From Mesostigma viride (lineage: Eukaryota; Streptophyta; Mesostigmatophyceae; Mesostigmatales; Mesostigmataceae): a stretch of DNA of 64,000 nt. The first letter of the stretch is position 1. Every line of letters starts with the position of its first letter. Below are positions 32,163-43,642 of the stretch, one piece after another. The notes beneath the pieces are model-generated. The model saw only the letters and a program-made list of their open reading frames with translations, did no database searches and had not been told where the DNA came from. The stretch spans positions 1,280,547-1,344,546 of the forward strand of contig RPFO01000448.1 in assembly GCA_009746045.1 (NCBI GenBank), in the 5' to 3' direction. The position numbers were made by a program, and so were the translations under genes.

Positions 32163-33512
32163 CTAGTCTGAGGTGGCAGGAGGGGGCTGCCAGGGCTTGT
32201 GGTCAACGTGGATGACCGCCCCCCTCCAGTATACCGGCTTCCCCCTTGCGCTCTGCCGGAGCTGAAGGTAGGTCGGCCATAGCTCGCGTCGCCGCTGTTG
32301 CTGGGCCAGGGTCAAGTCGTCGTCCAGCGTGAAGCGAGTCTCCGAGAGCTTCTTGCGGCATTTAAGGAACGCCAGCTTGTCCGCCATGTACTTAAAGGTG
32401 AGGAGCACGGGTGCTGGGCCAGCCTTCCCCCGCGCGCGGGGGAGGCGGACAGCCGACATGTCCAGCTCACCAGTGAGTAACATGGGGGCAAGAATGGCGC
32501 GCTTAAATGCCTCAAGAAGGCTCGTGGAGGTCTCACCTGCCGGCTGGTCGAAGTGCTTGACGATGACATTGTGGCTGCGCCGGGCGATGTCGGCTTCCTC
32601 GCGAAGGTCGAGGGCTTGTTGCTTGAGTTGTGCCGAGATGGTGGAGGTGGTGGAGGTGGTGTGCTGCTTAAGCAAGTCCGCCCAGGTGGAGGGAGCATCG
32701 CCGGCCGAGCCAGCAGACGCCGGCTGGGCGGCGATGTCCTTTACCGCCTGGGCGGTGAGGCCGGCGGTGTCATGCAAGCTCTCAAGGGCGTTGGCGGTGG
32801 CTTGAAGGCGGTGGTCGAGGTCGAGGAGCTGGGCTTTGATGTCGGCAGTGGAGGCGGAAATGGCAGTGGAGGTGGAGGCGGCGGCGGTGGAAATGTGAGG
32901 AAGTTCAGCAGTCAGCGTGCCGCCGATTGCTGCTATGTCGGCAGCAAGGGGGGTCACGTGCTGCTGAAAGGCTTCCGTGAGGATGGAGCGGAGGGTGGGG
33001 GCGGAAAGGGGTGAAGCCCAGATCTCGGCGTCAGAGCGCTGGAGAAGGGAGTTGAGGATGGCGTGTTGGAGACGGGGGCGGTAGCCGCCGACCAGATGGT
33101 AGACGTTGCCCACGCGGCTGCCGTCCGGGGCGAGGAGGCGGTTGGTGGAGAAGAGATGGAGGCACAGGTCGTTAAGCGAAGCGTAATCCCCGAAGAAGAT
33201 GCAGCGCATAGCATCGGTCGGAGAAATGGTGGCCCAGTCGTAATCTGCGACCTTGAAAGGCCGGGGACGAAAGCTCGGTTCTGGGTATGAAGACCCTTCT
33301 GTGGCGTCGGCTGGGCGGGTGCGCTTGGGGTCAGGCGATGCAGATGGCGAGGCGTTAAGCCCGGGAGGTTGCTGGACGACCACCAGTGCACGACTAGTGT
33401 CATCGCCGCCTGCCGGACCTGATGGCGAAGCTGCAGCCGGAGCTGCAGGCGTATTTTCATTGCCGAGCGCAGCCGCCAGGCTGCGTTGCGTCGAGGCGCG
33501 TTTGGTCGCCAT
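32163..33512 (-). CDS. LINE ORF1 protein, intact (L1-type RNA-binding)
   Basis: An uninterrupted 449-residue frame from ATG 33512 to 32163. The order is: a Pro/Ala/Ser-rich head; an ordered segment from about residue 90; a predicted coiled-coil region around LKQQALDLREEADIARR; an RRM-like core with VIVKHFDQPAGE and LPRARGKAGPAPVLLTFK; and a C-terminal domain with TLAQQQRRRELWPTYLQLRQ. This is the architecture of L1 ORF1p, which packages the LINE transcript. It shares its length and motifs with the frameshifted copy at 7617-9026, and the upstream about 180 bp of both copies also match. No reverse transcriptase follows; the downstream sequence goes through a small unknown frame into the LINE 3' UTR at 31320. 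Confidence 0.85.
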   Translation of the reverse strand: MATKRASTQRSLAAALGNENTPAAPAAASPSGPAGGDDTSRALVVVQQPPGLNASPSASPDPKRTRPADATEGSSYPEPSFRPRPFKVADYDWATISPTDAMRCIFFGDYASLNDLCLHLFSTNRLLAPDGSRVGNVYHLVGGYRPRLQHAILNSLLQRSDAEIWASPLSAPTLRSILTEAFQQHVTPLAADIAAIGGTLTAELPHISTAAASTSTAISASTADIKAQLLDLDHRLQATANALESLHDTAGLTAQAVKDIAAQPASAGSAGDAPSTWADLLKQHTTSTTSTISAQLKQQALDLREEADIARRSHNVIVKHFDQPAGETSTSLLEAFKRAILAPMLLTGELDMSAVRLPRARGKAGPAPVLLTFKYMADKLAFLKCRKKLSETRFTLDDDLTLAQQQRRRELWPTYLQLRQSARGKPVYWRGAVIHVDHKPWQPPPATSD

Positions 33513-33746
33513 ATATTGCGTTTTAGATTCGGAAAATTATATCAGCATGTGCGTCTTAGAAAGACGAAGCGATAGTGATATTCACGGCTAAATTCGGTGC
33601 TCAAACGTGAAAGTTATGAGCTCCGACAGCCATGGCTACCTCGTGGCCGGAATCAGTATCTTAAGACCAACTAGCTACTAAGCCACGTAATTGAACTAAC
33701 CTAACTCTAAGCTATCTAGTCTAGAAAAGCCTAACGACACTACTCA
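33513..33746 (-). mobile_element. LINE 5' leader of the ORF1 copy
   Basis: Shares strings such as CGAGGTAGCCATGGCTG (in complement) with the region 7440-7616 before the other ORF1, and an AGCTTAGAGTTAGGTTAG block with 7144-7165. It joins the RT fragment at 33747. Confidence 0.55.
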
Positions 33747-34529
33747 TCAAAACGCCTCCTCCTCTTGGGGGGAGGTGGCTTGCCCACAGGGTCTGGCGTG
33801 TGAGCCTTGACAATCTTCTGCCACCGCGTCTTGTTCTGCATGGCAGTCCAAAGAAGGGATCTCGAGAGAGTGGATGCGGTGTTCAAACTGGGCTGGGACC
33901 ACTAGGTCGGCCAGCAACATCTGGGTGTAGTTCATGGCATGTTTCCCTACCCTTTTAGGAATGTTCTTGGGGCCAGGCCAGGTCAATATATGCCGCCCTG
34001 GTTGGCCGAGCCGCTGGGGGCCGGCCAGACCAAGGGCGGTGTCGACCTGGCTGGTGCGAGCAAGAATATGTCCTACAAATGCTATCCTACGCTGCCTAAT
34101 CTCGTCCGAAATATGAGGCATACCCTGATACAAAGACTCTGATGACGGACACTCGGAAAACCCTACGTTAAGGACCTGTCGGAGCATCCTGTGAACCGTG
34201 CCGTCTAGCTTAGCTGCCAGTGTGGGTGTGATCGCCCACGCCTCGGCGCCATACGTGAGCACCGTGAGGACGAGGACCTTGAAGAGCATGCGCTTGCGGT
34301 GCTCGCCGGCCAGGCCCTTTGAGCGCCAGTAGGTGTTCAGCGAACGAAGCCTAGCCCAGGCCAGGCCGATGCGGATGTCCACATCGTCGGCGGTGTCAGG
34401 GAGCATGCTCCCCAACAGTTTGAAGCGATCGCAGAACGGGACCTCCGTCCCGTCGAGCTGGCGCGGCAGCGGTGGGCGACTGGAGGCCCCAATCACCATC
34501 GCCTCCGTTTTGACACTAATCTCACTCAA
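33747..34529 (-). pseudogene. LINE reverse transcriptase, C-terminal fragment
   Basis: Begins at KTEAMVIGAS (the lysine-containing motif after the catalytic YADD), continues with FKLLGSMLPDTADDVDIRIG, LFKVLVLTVLTYGAEAW and LDGTVHRMLRQVLNVGF, and ends in a Pro/Glu-rich tail. The order matches the LINE RT at 48081-49391. The catalytic half is missing: the copy is 5'-truncated at 34529, next to an AT-rich tail. The left-most codon is TTG, so it has no start of its own. Confidence 0.8.
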
Positions 34530-35237
34530 ACATTATAATAAATTAATTAATAGACACGTGACTGCGCTCAAACATTGTATACCATTAAATCAGTTAACGA
34601 CCTGTGGGCGCAATTAATAGGGATGCAAACCCAACAACAAGTCGTGTAAATAAACACCTGGCTGACGGCATCAATTTCCCTGCATAAAATGCGTGATAAC
34701 ATAATTGACAAAAGTAGAGAAACATCGCTAGATAAATTTGACAAACACAACTTAAGCCAACCCAACTAAAGGCATGAATGACTGTACTTGCACACAACGT
34801 ACACAGTGTGATGAGACTCCTGCTATTGGCTGCTCCCTTTCCAGGGATCTATTGGCCTGAAAAGCCTGCCAGCTGTTCCATAGCTAAAATTTTGGAATCT
34901 GACCAGGCGACCACGCTTGGGAAATGAGACCCTGGCTTCCAGATGGGTATTCAACTGAGCGGGACTAGCTAGTGGATGCACGAATGTTGCACAAATGTAC
35001 ATTGAACTAGCTAGTTCAGACGGTAGTTCAAAGGGATTGGATTCGCAAAGCCTAGTAAAAATACAGCACTCCGCAAGGGCCACCTGAGGTAACTCTCCAA
35101 CTGAAAAATCCAAGGATGGGGGCTAGGCAGGGCTTGGTGCACAGTAGAGTCCCGCTGGGCAACTAGTAATCCCTAGCAAGCTTACAGTAATCTCTTGCTG
35201 TCCTGTAACCTCTGGTTTTTTGCGCACTACCACGACA
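34530..35237. other. Spacer with the DCP2 3' UTR
   Basis: The left part is AT-rich with short ATTA runs. The right end should hold the DCP2 3' UTR (minus strand). No other gene is supported. Confidence 0.5.
35182..35186 (-). terminator. TGTAA poly(A) signal of DCP2
   Basis: TGTAA on the minus strand lies about 52 nt past the DCP2 stop codon (35238-35240). TGTAA is the usual poly(A) signal in green algae, so a 3' UTR of about 70 nt is expected. Confidence 0.55.
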
Positions 35238-38200
35238 CTAATTGCCTATTCTCTTTGCCCCTCCTTGCCAACTACCGCCGACCCCATTTGGCACAATTAG
35301 CTGCTCAAGGATCCTTTCCCGATCCAGTGAAAACGTTTTCCAACAGGTCGGCCTCTGCACACTACTTTCATACCCAAACGCACCTAGCCCGCCATTTATG
35401 TGAACGACGCCATCCTTGTCCCCACCCACCCCATCCGCTATTTTCCCCATGCCGACGCTTGCTCCTTTTGAGCCTGCGGCCGAGACAGGTATGGGAAGGC
35501 TGGTATCGATTCCCAGCCAGTCCGGCTGCCGGCACGTGCCCTTCACTTTGGGGGCAAACCACTCAGGAACCTGCTCGCCCTTCTTGCCGCCTTTCACCCC
35601 TAGCCCCTTGGAGGAGCCAGCAGCCGCTGCCACGGTGGCCTGCGGAGCACTCAGCTTGCTGCTGCCCGCCACTGCTCCGTTGCCGCGCTTCGGAGGGTAT
35701 TGCTGAGCCCGCTGTTTCGCAATCCATGACTTCAACTTCCTGCTCAAAAGTCCACGCAGAAATAAACAGGGTCCCAGCCACACCAGCAGCAAAGTGTCAT
35801 GCCGTCAGCATGCTCAACGGTGGCTTGAGAAGCCCATACTACAGCTTCGCAAGTCAATCCCTTTAATTATGAAAATAATAATTGCAAGGACAGGGCAGGC
35901 ACCAAGAAAAGAAGCCCCAAACATCCAGCTATAGCTGGCTGCAGCAGTTGCCAAAGGAGCTGCCTTGTACAGGGTACTCCTACTGTGTGCACGACAAACA
36001 ATAATGACATATGCGTTGCCAACATGGCACCTAGTCAGCACACTTCCCAGAACAGATTACGGATGCGGCCGAGTCGAGCTTTCAGATCTGTCTTGGTTAT
36101 TAGGCTGGAACTAGTGACCCCATGCCAGTCCTCTTCTTTGCTGTGATCTGCGGCATCTCACACCACCAGCAGGTCCACATCATGCCGGGCGCAGACACAC
36201 ACCTGACGAATGGCCAGACCATGAAGTACTTGAAGCCATTACCGCCACGCTTCTCGTTGCTGTCTGACGGCAGCTCGTCGATCCGGTGCCACGCGACCTC
36301 CTGCAGCGATGCATAGCCAGGATAGGCAACGGGGCGTCATTTTTGTGCAAAAAGGCCCCCGCACCCCAGGAGCTACCCTTGCGCAGCATCCAGTTGCTGC
36401 ACAGGCGCAGGCCAGGTAAGGATAGACACACAAAGCTGCACTCCGACGACAGCCTGTGACTTGATAACACATTACATGCTAGATAGTGGGCAGGCCCACA
36501 AGGATTCCCAAAACAGAAAACCAGGCGCACGGGTGCACTCCCAGGCATTCCCAAAACACGAGACCGGGCACACAAGGGTGCCCTCCCAGGCATTCCCCAA
36601 ACACGAGACCGGGCACACAAGGGTGCGCCTCACAGGCATTCTCCAAACACGAGACCGGGCACAAAGGCACTCTCACATGCATTTCCCAACCAGAGAACCG
36701 GGCACACAAGGGTGCACTCGCACTCATTCTCCAAACAGGAAACCAGGCACAAAGGCCCTCGCACATGCATTTCCCAACCAGAGAACCAAAGACACGGGCG
36801 CACTCACGCTGATCTCCTTGCGGGTTTGCGGCGAGAACGCGGCCGTTTTCTCGTCCACGCCCACCACCAGGAACAAGCACGTGCGCTTCTGGCCCATCGT
36901 CACGTTCAGGCACTCACTCGTGAGCAACGGGGAGATGTCAAAGCCGGTCTCCTCCCGTACCTGGCCGCCACGCACGGCGTGCGCATGATCCAAACACCAT
37001 CCGGGAAATTGATATTGAGAAAATTTGAACTATCTAGACAGTTTCGTTCAGCACGTGCACAGGCAAAAGGTATCCATGAAGAATACATTTAGATAAGCTT
37101 GCTCCGCCATGCTGAACAAACAAGAAGGATTTAAGGTACGCCAGCGGCGGTGACGAATACATTCAGATAAGCTTGCTCCGCCATGCTGAACAAACAAGAA
37201 GGATTTCAGGTACGCCAGCGGCGGTGACGAATACATTCAGATAAGCTTGCTCTCCCATGCTGAGCAAACGAGAAAGGTTTCAGACGCGGCAGCGGCCAGA
37301 GACACGGTGATAACGACGTGTGTCAGAGTTCCCACCAAAACATGCGCGGGAGAGCGACCATCAGACACCCGAGCTCTGACCGAGTCCAACCACTCACTCC
37401 AGCTACCCAACCACTCACTCCAGCTACCCTGCTAGCAAGTAGAGCAGCTAGGCAGCTCATCCTGCTCCACCCGGCAGGAACGGGGATAAATGACGAGTAA
37501 CAACATGGGGGGGGAGGCCATGAAGACACGAATACAAACAATATTCCCGCAAGCATGGCGACTAGACAGTCATGCCAGCACAGCGGCAAGAATAGCACAC
37601 GGCTGAGCCGCTGGGGATGGCTTGCGAAGCCGTAGTGAGGTACTGGAGACACATCGCGGAAGCAATCGCAAATTCGTGGAAGCATACATTCAACCATATA
37701 CCACTATAACAGCAGGCTCAAGCTACCATGGCCCAAATTCTCCCGATCTCTGGCCTCCGCTGGTTGTCTCATCGATACTGCAATGCATACTGTTGTTGTC
37801 TCATTGAACAATCCAGTAAGCCCGCAACAACCATATACAACCATGCCTCCATTTCCGGGCGGCTAGCAAACAAATGGGGTGACAGCAAATAGCTGCATGT
37901 CCACGCATGATAATCCTAGCAGTGTAGTAGACGAAGCCGCAATCCTGGCAGCCAGCAACAAGGCTTGATCATTACGGCCCAAGAAGAAAGAATGGGTTTC
38001 ACCCGTGCGCCTGGGAGTCAAAAGATCCTGCAATGTGTCTGCACCGCGGAGCAAGCCCTAAGAAGCAAGCAGCTTAACCGCTGCGCTCCTGCCCAGTCCC
38101 TCGTATGCCCGCGCTACACAGTATCGATGAGACAACTACAGTATGCATCACAGTGTGCATCACAGTATGCACTACAGTATGCACTAAGTATGCACTACAG

Positions 38201-41200
38201 AATGCACTACAGAATGCACTACAGAATGCACTACTGTATGCATCACAGAATGCACTACTGTATGCATCACAGAATGCACTACAGAATGCATCACAGTATG
38301 CACTACTGTATGCACTACAGTATGCACTACAGTATGCACTACAGTATGCACTACAGTATGCACTACAGTATGCACTACAGTATGCATCACAGTATGCACT
38401 ACAGTATGCACTACAGTATGCACTACAGTATGCACTACACTATGCACTGCAGCATGCACTACAGCATGCAATACAGTATGCACTACAACATGCTTAAACC
38501 CAGATCACGGTGGCAAGCACCTCCCGAGACGGCTCCTTTTGTTGCATGCTGCCATCGCCATAGTACTACACTCCCTTAGGCAGGTGGCACCCTGCCAATG
38601 ATGATGGGGCCGCTGTCCTTATCCTGCACACCGAGCATCCAGGAAAAGGAATAAAATGAGGAATAAAATGAGCCAGCATGAGCCGATGGTACCTCGTACC
38701 GGCAAGACGAGCCCCTCTCCCACCCACCTCCCGTGCCGCGCAGTCGCTGTCCTCCTCGCACTTGTTGCGCTTGCCCTTGGGAAAACCCCATGATGCACCC
38801 CCTTTCCAGCCCTTCACCAGCACACACTGGACGGCGGAAAGGTGCCAAGCCACAAGAGCGTAGGGGCCACAGCACATTGCATATGAGCCTTGCTGCCTGA
38901 GAGTGGTCGATGCTTACGCAACAGAGAACAGGCAAGTCCCATGGGCCCTAAGGACAATTATGAACACAGTCCTTTCAGTGCACGCTAAACGCCACAACAG
39001 GTATGCGCGCACCAGCAAAAGCATCACTCTTGATCTTCGGCTAGAGAAACCAAGGCAACACGTCAACTGCTGCATAAGTAGTTCCATGCCATCGTATGTC
39101 CTTAGCACCTATGGAAAGAAGATAGAGCTAAATAGCCAAATGGCCCATCCCGAGAAACCCATCCTAACAACGTACATCTCCCCCAAAGGATGGCGATAGC
39201 ATGCGATCGGAAGACAGGCTGTGCGGGATCCATGCCCTGCCCGTGAACTGCTGATGACTTGTCACTGTCCCGGCCTGCGCATCCGTCACGGAGCACCCAC
39301 AGTTGCATCGGCAGCCCCATTCCTTCCTAACGGCAGCAACGATTACGAGGATAGGAAGCCTCACAGCTGAGCTAGGAGATAGCGGGCCAGACAGGAGCAT
39401 GACGGCAGCCTCATCCACCATCCATCCTCACAGGCTAAGATACTTTCTGCACTGGCCAAGCTTAATTCTATCTACGGCCACGACATGACGGCCGCCACAG
39501 GGTGCCTTCTGATGGCCTAGCATCACTGCCCTAAGCCCTTGCGTGCAAAAGAGTATATGTTATGTGTGCATGTTTACACATGCACGAGCGTACCCTTACA
39601 AGTATGTATTTGTGCATGTGCATGTGCATGTGTGTATATGTCTATGTGTATATGTGTGTCTGTGTCTGTGTGCACTTGTGTGCGCATGTGTGTGTATGTG
39701 TGAGTGATTGGGCAGGGGAGGAGGAGGGACCCCCTTGGCCCCTTCGCCTCACCTTGTCCATTTCACGGTTCATGATGATGGCCCCGCACACCGGAACGCT
39801 CGTCTTGTAGGTCGTGAAGCTCTTGTAGATGTCGTCGATCATGTTCTGGTACGGTCGCAGCGCGGGGCAATGCTGGAACACTGGGGGGTCGGGAACCAGG
39901 GGGGAGGGAATGCCAGAAGCGGCCGAGAAAGAAGGGGGAAGTAGTCCACGGTGGAGGCAACCAGGGGGCGGAGGAAGAAGGGGGGAAAAGGATAGCAGAG
40001 GGAGGGGAGAAGCAAGTGGGGAGGGGGGGAAAGGGGGGGGTGGGGGGTGGGCGAAGGGACAGGGGACAAGAAAGAACAGATGGATGTAAAAGGGCGGTGG
40101 GAGAGAGGATAAAGGATCCAAAAATGCCACGAAAGTGGCTCGCCTCCCACCACACGGGAGGGAAGCGAGAGGAGACAAGGACAGCAGGAGGGAAGCGAGA
40201 GGAGACAAGGACAGCAGGAGGGAAGCAAGAGGAGACAAGGACAGCAGGAGGGAAGCAAGAGGAGACAAGGACAGCAGGAGGGAAGCGAGAGGAGACAAGG
40301 ACGGCAGGAGGGAAGCGAGAGGAGACAAGGACAGCAGGAGGGAAGCGAGAGGAGACAAGGACAGCAGGAGGGAAGCGAGAGGAGACCAGGACAGCAGGAG
40401 GGAAGCGAGAGGAGACAAGAAAACCAGGATAGTGCATAGAGGACGAAGAGGGGGGGGGGGGGGGGGGAAGGCAGTAAGGGGAAGGGGGCGGTGGACGGAA
40501 GATGAGCTGAGATCATCAAGGGAAGAAATGGTGGCGATGATGGGTAGGAAGTTTCACAGTGGGAGTGCGGTAGGTTTTGACAGTGTTGACCAGACCGGAC
40601 AGGACAGAGTGAGCCATCCGAGAAGAGACATCGCCAGGGTGGGGTACATATCAAGGAGAAAAAGTTGTTAAGGTAAATTCGTCTTGAGGAAAGGAAAGAG
40701 AAAGAGGTACCTCATCCATCGCCCGAGCACCCTACAAATTACAGGCACTCAGTGTGCGCAGCGGTGAAGCACAAAGCAGCAAGAGAGCCCATACATCATA
40801 GAGATAATGGCACGCAGGAGAATACAACCAGTAGGCCCTTTCCAGACACAAGCAGGCAAAACCATGAAGTTAGGGCTCTTAACAAGCACCCTCAATTGGC
40901 CATAGTAAAAAGATGCAAATGCTATTGACCACAGATAGCCATCTCCTGCAATCACAGATAAGTGGCTACAGGTCGTGATATGCATCCCATAATATGCGGC
41001 TTCTTATTAGAAAAGTCAGGTATTTGATGACAGGTGGCTATTTCATGGCAGGATACTGAGCTCGGTGAAGTCGCGCAGCGACAGCGAGGCAAGGGTTGGG
41101 TCCTGCTCCCGGTAGAAGTCGTCATAGAACCAGTGCGCCTGCTCCACCGAGAAGAGCATGTGGTCGAACGATGCCTGCTCTGGCGTGTTGAGCACAAAGC

Positions 41201-42416
41201 GGCTGCCAGGGTGGGTGGGCAGGGCGGAGTTTCCGGTCCAGGAGCAGGGAACGGTTATAGGGGGGGGGGGGGGATGATAAGCGCGAGGGGAAAACAGTGC
41301 AGCAGGGGGAGTAACAGGTGGGGGGCAAGGCGGGGGGAGAGGCAGGGGGTGGAGGAAGAAACTACAACAGGTACTCGTGTAAGCTAAATATGTCGCATGC
41401 ACAAATGGACACCTACACCCTTCTACGAAAACACCCAAGGATCAAAGCTTATGAGCTAAAAGAATTTATTAGTGCAAAACTTGCAGCGTGCTTGGGAAAA
41501 AGTTGATGGTGGATGCTCTGCCAAGACGTCATGACTACTGCAGCAGCACCTTCATCAGACAAATGGTAGGCTGGAAAAAAATGTAGAGGAACTATCATGA
41601 ACACAGAGGGAGAGGGAAGATTCACCGAAGGATGTGCACAGTATATGCCTAGGGAGTGCCTGTGAAGCACGGACAATGTCCCAAGCCTACCTCCTATTTC
41701 CCAGGAATAACGTCCCAAGCCTATCCCCTATCTATTCCCCCCACCCCCACCCCGCCCCCAGAGCCATCAGTGGCAACTCAGAGAAGAAACACAGGGTGCC
41801 TGAGGTGAGCGTAACACAAGTAACTTGGGCAACCTTTCCGCACCCCCCCCCCCCCCCCCCCCCGCCATCCTCCTTCGACACCATAGGACCCGTTGGGGTC
41901 ATCCTGGTAGATCATAGCTTCCTTCTCAAGTGTCGTTGGGCTTGCATGATAATAATACCCATACATTTGAAAGCAACGGAAGGCAACCAATGCAACAGTA
42001 CCTGAAGGATGAGTGACCCCTATAACACGATACAAGCTTAACCCTTTTGCTACCTTGCAAAGGCGAGATAACCCACGGTATGACTAAAGCTTACGATGAA
42101 TTTCAGGCATGCTGCCACATCATACCTGAAGAAATAAGCCAGCTGCAGTTTCCTAATATTAGCTACTTCCCAACCTTGCCCATCAAATCCTCAATAAGGC
42201 CATGCGACCACAATCTAGGTAATAGGGCCCACAGAGCGCAACCAGTAACGCTGCGTATTTCCCGTGGGATAAAAGGTCTGATGATGGGCTGCAGGAGCAA
42301 GGCAACTTTGGCTGGCATCGCACGAAAGCGTATCTCTGTCAAAATTACCTGCACAGATCCATCAAGATGTCTTCCATCTTGCTGGAATTTCCGGAACCTT
42401 TCCCTGACTGTCTCAT
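35238..42416 (-). CDS. DCP2: mRNA-decapping enzyme subunit 2, seven exons
   Basis: DCP2 removes the m7G cap of mRNA in cytoplasmic decay. Exons (minus): 42416-42349, 41202-41057, 39880-39753, 38826-38728, 36960-36808, 36300-36203 and 35739-35238. Junctions are GT-AG and phases agree, giving 397 residues. The N-terminal domain reads MEDILMDLCSRFVLNTPEQ, AHWFYDDFY and SLSLRDFTELMFQHCPALRP. The Nudix box is complete: Gly132-x5-Glu138-x7-Arg146-Glu147-Val148-x-Glu150-Glu151-x-Gly153-Phe154, split by intron 4, after KGWKGGASWGFPKG. Box B follows (WPFVRKLKSWIAKQ, split by intron 6). A C-terminal WKTFSLDRERIL (364-375) resembles the W-x-x-F-x-x-D motif of plant DCP2. An in-frame TAA five codons upstream supports ATG 42416. 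Introns are large and full of minisatellites. Confidence 0.93.
36490..36800. repeat. Minisatellite in DCP2 intron 5
   Basis: Seven to eight diverged units of about 35-45 bp with cores such as CGAGACCGGGCACACAAGGG and CAGGCATTCCC(A)AAACA. It lies in the intron between exons 5 and 6 and reaches to within a few bases of the donor at 36807. Confidence 0.85.
37060..37275. repeat. Three tandem units of about 72 bp in DCP2 intron 4
   Basis: GAATACATTCAGATAAGCTT and ATGCTGAACAAACAAGAAGG recur at about 37081, 37157 and 37229, separated by a CGCCAGCGGCGGTGAC block. Confidence 0.9.
37722..37810 (+). repeat. Fragment of the dispersed Penelope-like 3' repeat
   Basis: CAAGCTACCATGGCCCAAAT, then CTCCCGAT and CGCTGGTTGTCTCATCGATA, is a diverged copy of the end of the repeat at 17918-18254, lying in DCP2 intron 4. 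GTATCGATGAGACAACTACA near 38118 is a short inverted partner. Confidence 0.6.
38130..38490. repeat. 12-bp tandem repeat in DCP2 intron 4
   Basis: About 29 units of the type ACTACAGTATGC and ATCACAGTATGC or ACAGAATGC in near-perfect 12-bp phase. Because 12 is a multiple of three, several frames remain open; these are not genes. Confidence 0.95.
40145..40430. repeat. 30-bp minisatellite in DCP2 intron 2
   Basis: About nine to ten units with cores GGAGGGAAGCGAGAGGAGAC and AAGGACAGCA, differing mainly at one position (AAGCGAGA versus AAGCAAGA). On the transcript it is pyrimidine-rich. Confidence 0.95.
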
Positions 42417-43642
42417 GCGGACAAGTGCTTAGGCTTGGGGGCTCCAAATAGCGTAAGTGAATGGACAAGATGCAACCCCCCGTTTAGCAATATGCAGACC
42501 AATCACGCCCTTCGCGATTTGCCAGGAACCCGAAATCCCTCACGCCTTCTGAAGAAGAAAGCAGAGAATTAAAGCTCGCGTCACCGGGGCAACACCACGA
42601 CCACTATCGATCACGTCATGTCGTACTTAGAAATTCAAGTCCTAAAACTGATAACTGATTCGATGCGCCTGCATCCACGCTCGTTGGCAGGTGCTTTGGT
42701 CAAAGCGAATTCCCGCTCATTCAACCCGCATGTCGTGATTAGGCTCCTCTTGTGCACACAATACTACGTACACCCAAACAGACGACGCGGAGGCATTAGA
42801 GAAAAGAGCAATTTGGCGGTTGCAGAGTCTTCCGTCGCCCTGAAGTTTTCCTTCTGTGGCCCCACAACTGCCTAGGTACTACGTATATCCTACCTTGCTG
42901 TCTCTTGTGATTTTTTCCTTGAAGTTGTGGTTGTAGAGTGGCAAGGTCTTCTGGGTATGACATGTAGCTATATCGACGTAGCTATGGAGGTTTTTTACCG
43001 TAAGGTTCAGCTTATAAGCCTTGAGTACTACTTCAGCGTACAATAAACTACTTGATAAGCCAAGGCCTTTCGCAACAGGTTGTCTTAAATTATTCTGCCA
43101 GATGTTAGGTGGCGTACGAATGAAAATACGCCTACGGGATACGGCCACGCCTACGGTACATACTGCCTGGCGCGGAATTCCCAACCCGTTCTGCGGGCAT
43201 TCCTCACCGAAGTGGCCGTTGGAGGGTGTCCGCGCTGAAGACGGGCCAAATGATGCAACGTTCATTTGAACAACGCAAACGATAAAAACGGCACGTTGGA
43301 AAGAGCCTAATAACTCCATCACGCACTGCCGTCTGGTCTCGCATGAATTCGCAAGCAGGATAGCATACCGGATTCTCACATCAGCACCGTCTCTCCTTCA
43401 CGGACATTGTCTTTCCTGACATCGAATTCCCGCAGCCAATTTTGGAGCAACACAGTTTCCGCTCCCGTAGAGGTCTGGTACTGCATTTAAGTTTGCGTGG
43501 AGGAAATCAACATGGACAGTGTTTGATCCTCTCGTAAAATTCTATGGTTGCGTGCCAGTGAAACCTGCATCGACCGTCGCAGCCTGGCTGTTGACGTCCC
43601 ATCACTGCAGTTTCCCTTGCCAATTTTCTTGTTCCTCCTAAA
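42417..43642. promoter_or_regulatory. Divergent intergenic region between DCP2 and Aurora kinase
   Basis: The two start codons are divergent and 1226 bp apart. The region must contain both promoters. I see no clear TATA box or named motif and no supported gene. It appears free of the transposon debris common elsewhere in the window. Confidence 0.5.

Noticed and set aside
38105-38579. Met/His/Tyr-repeat frames
   Set aside because: They come from the 12-bp repeat inside DCP2 intron 4.
39562-39810. Plus frame rich in Cys, Met and Val
   Set aside because: It reads a TGTG-rich low-complexity strip in DCP2 intron 3 and runs into exon 3 antisense.
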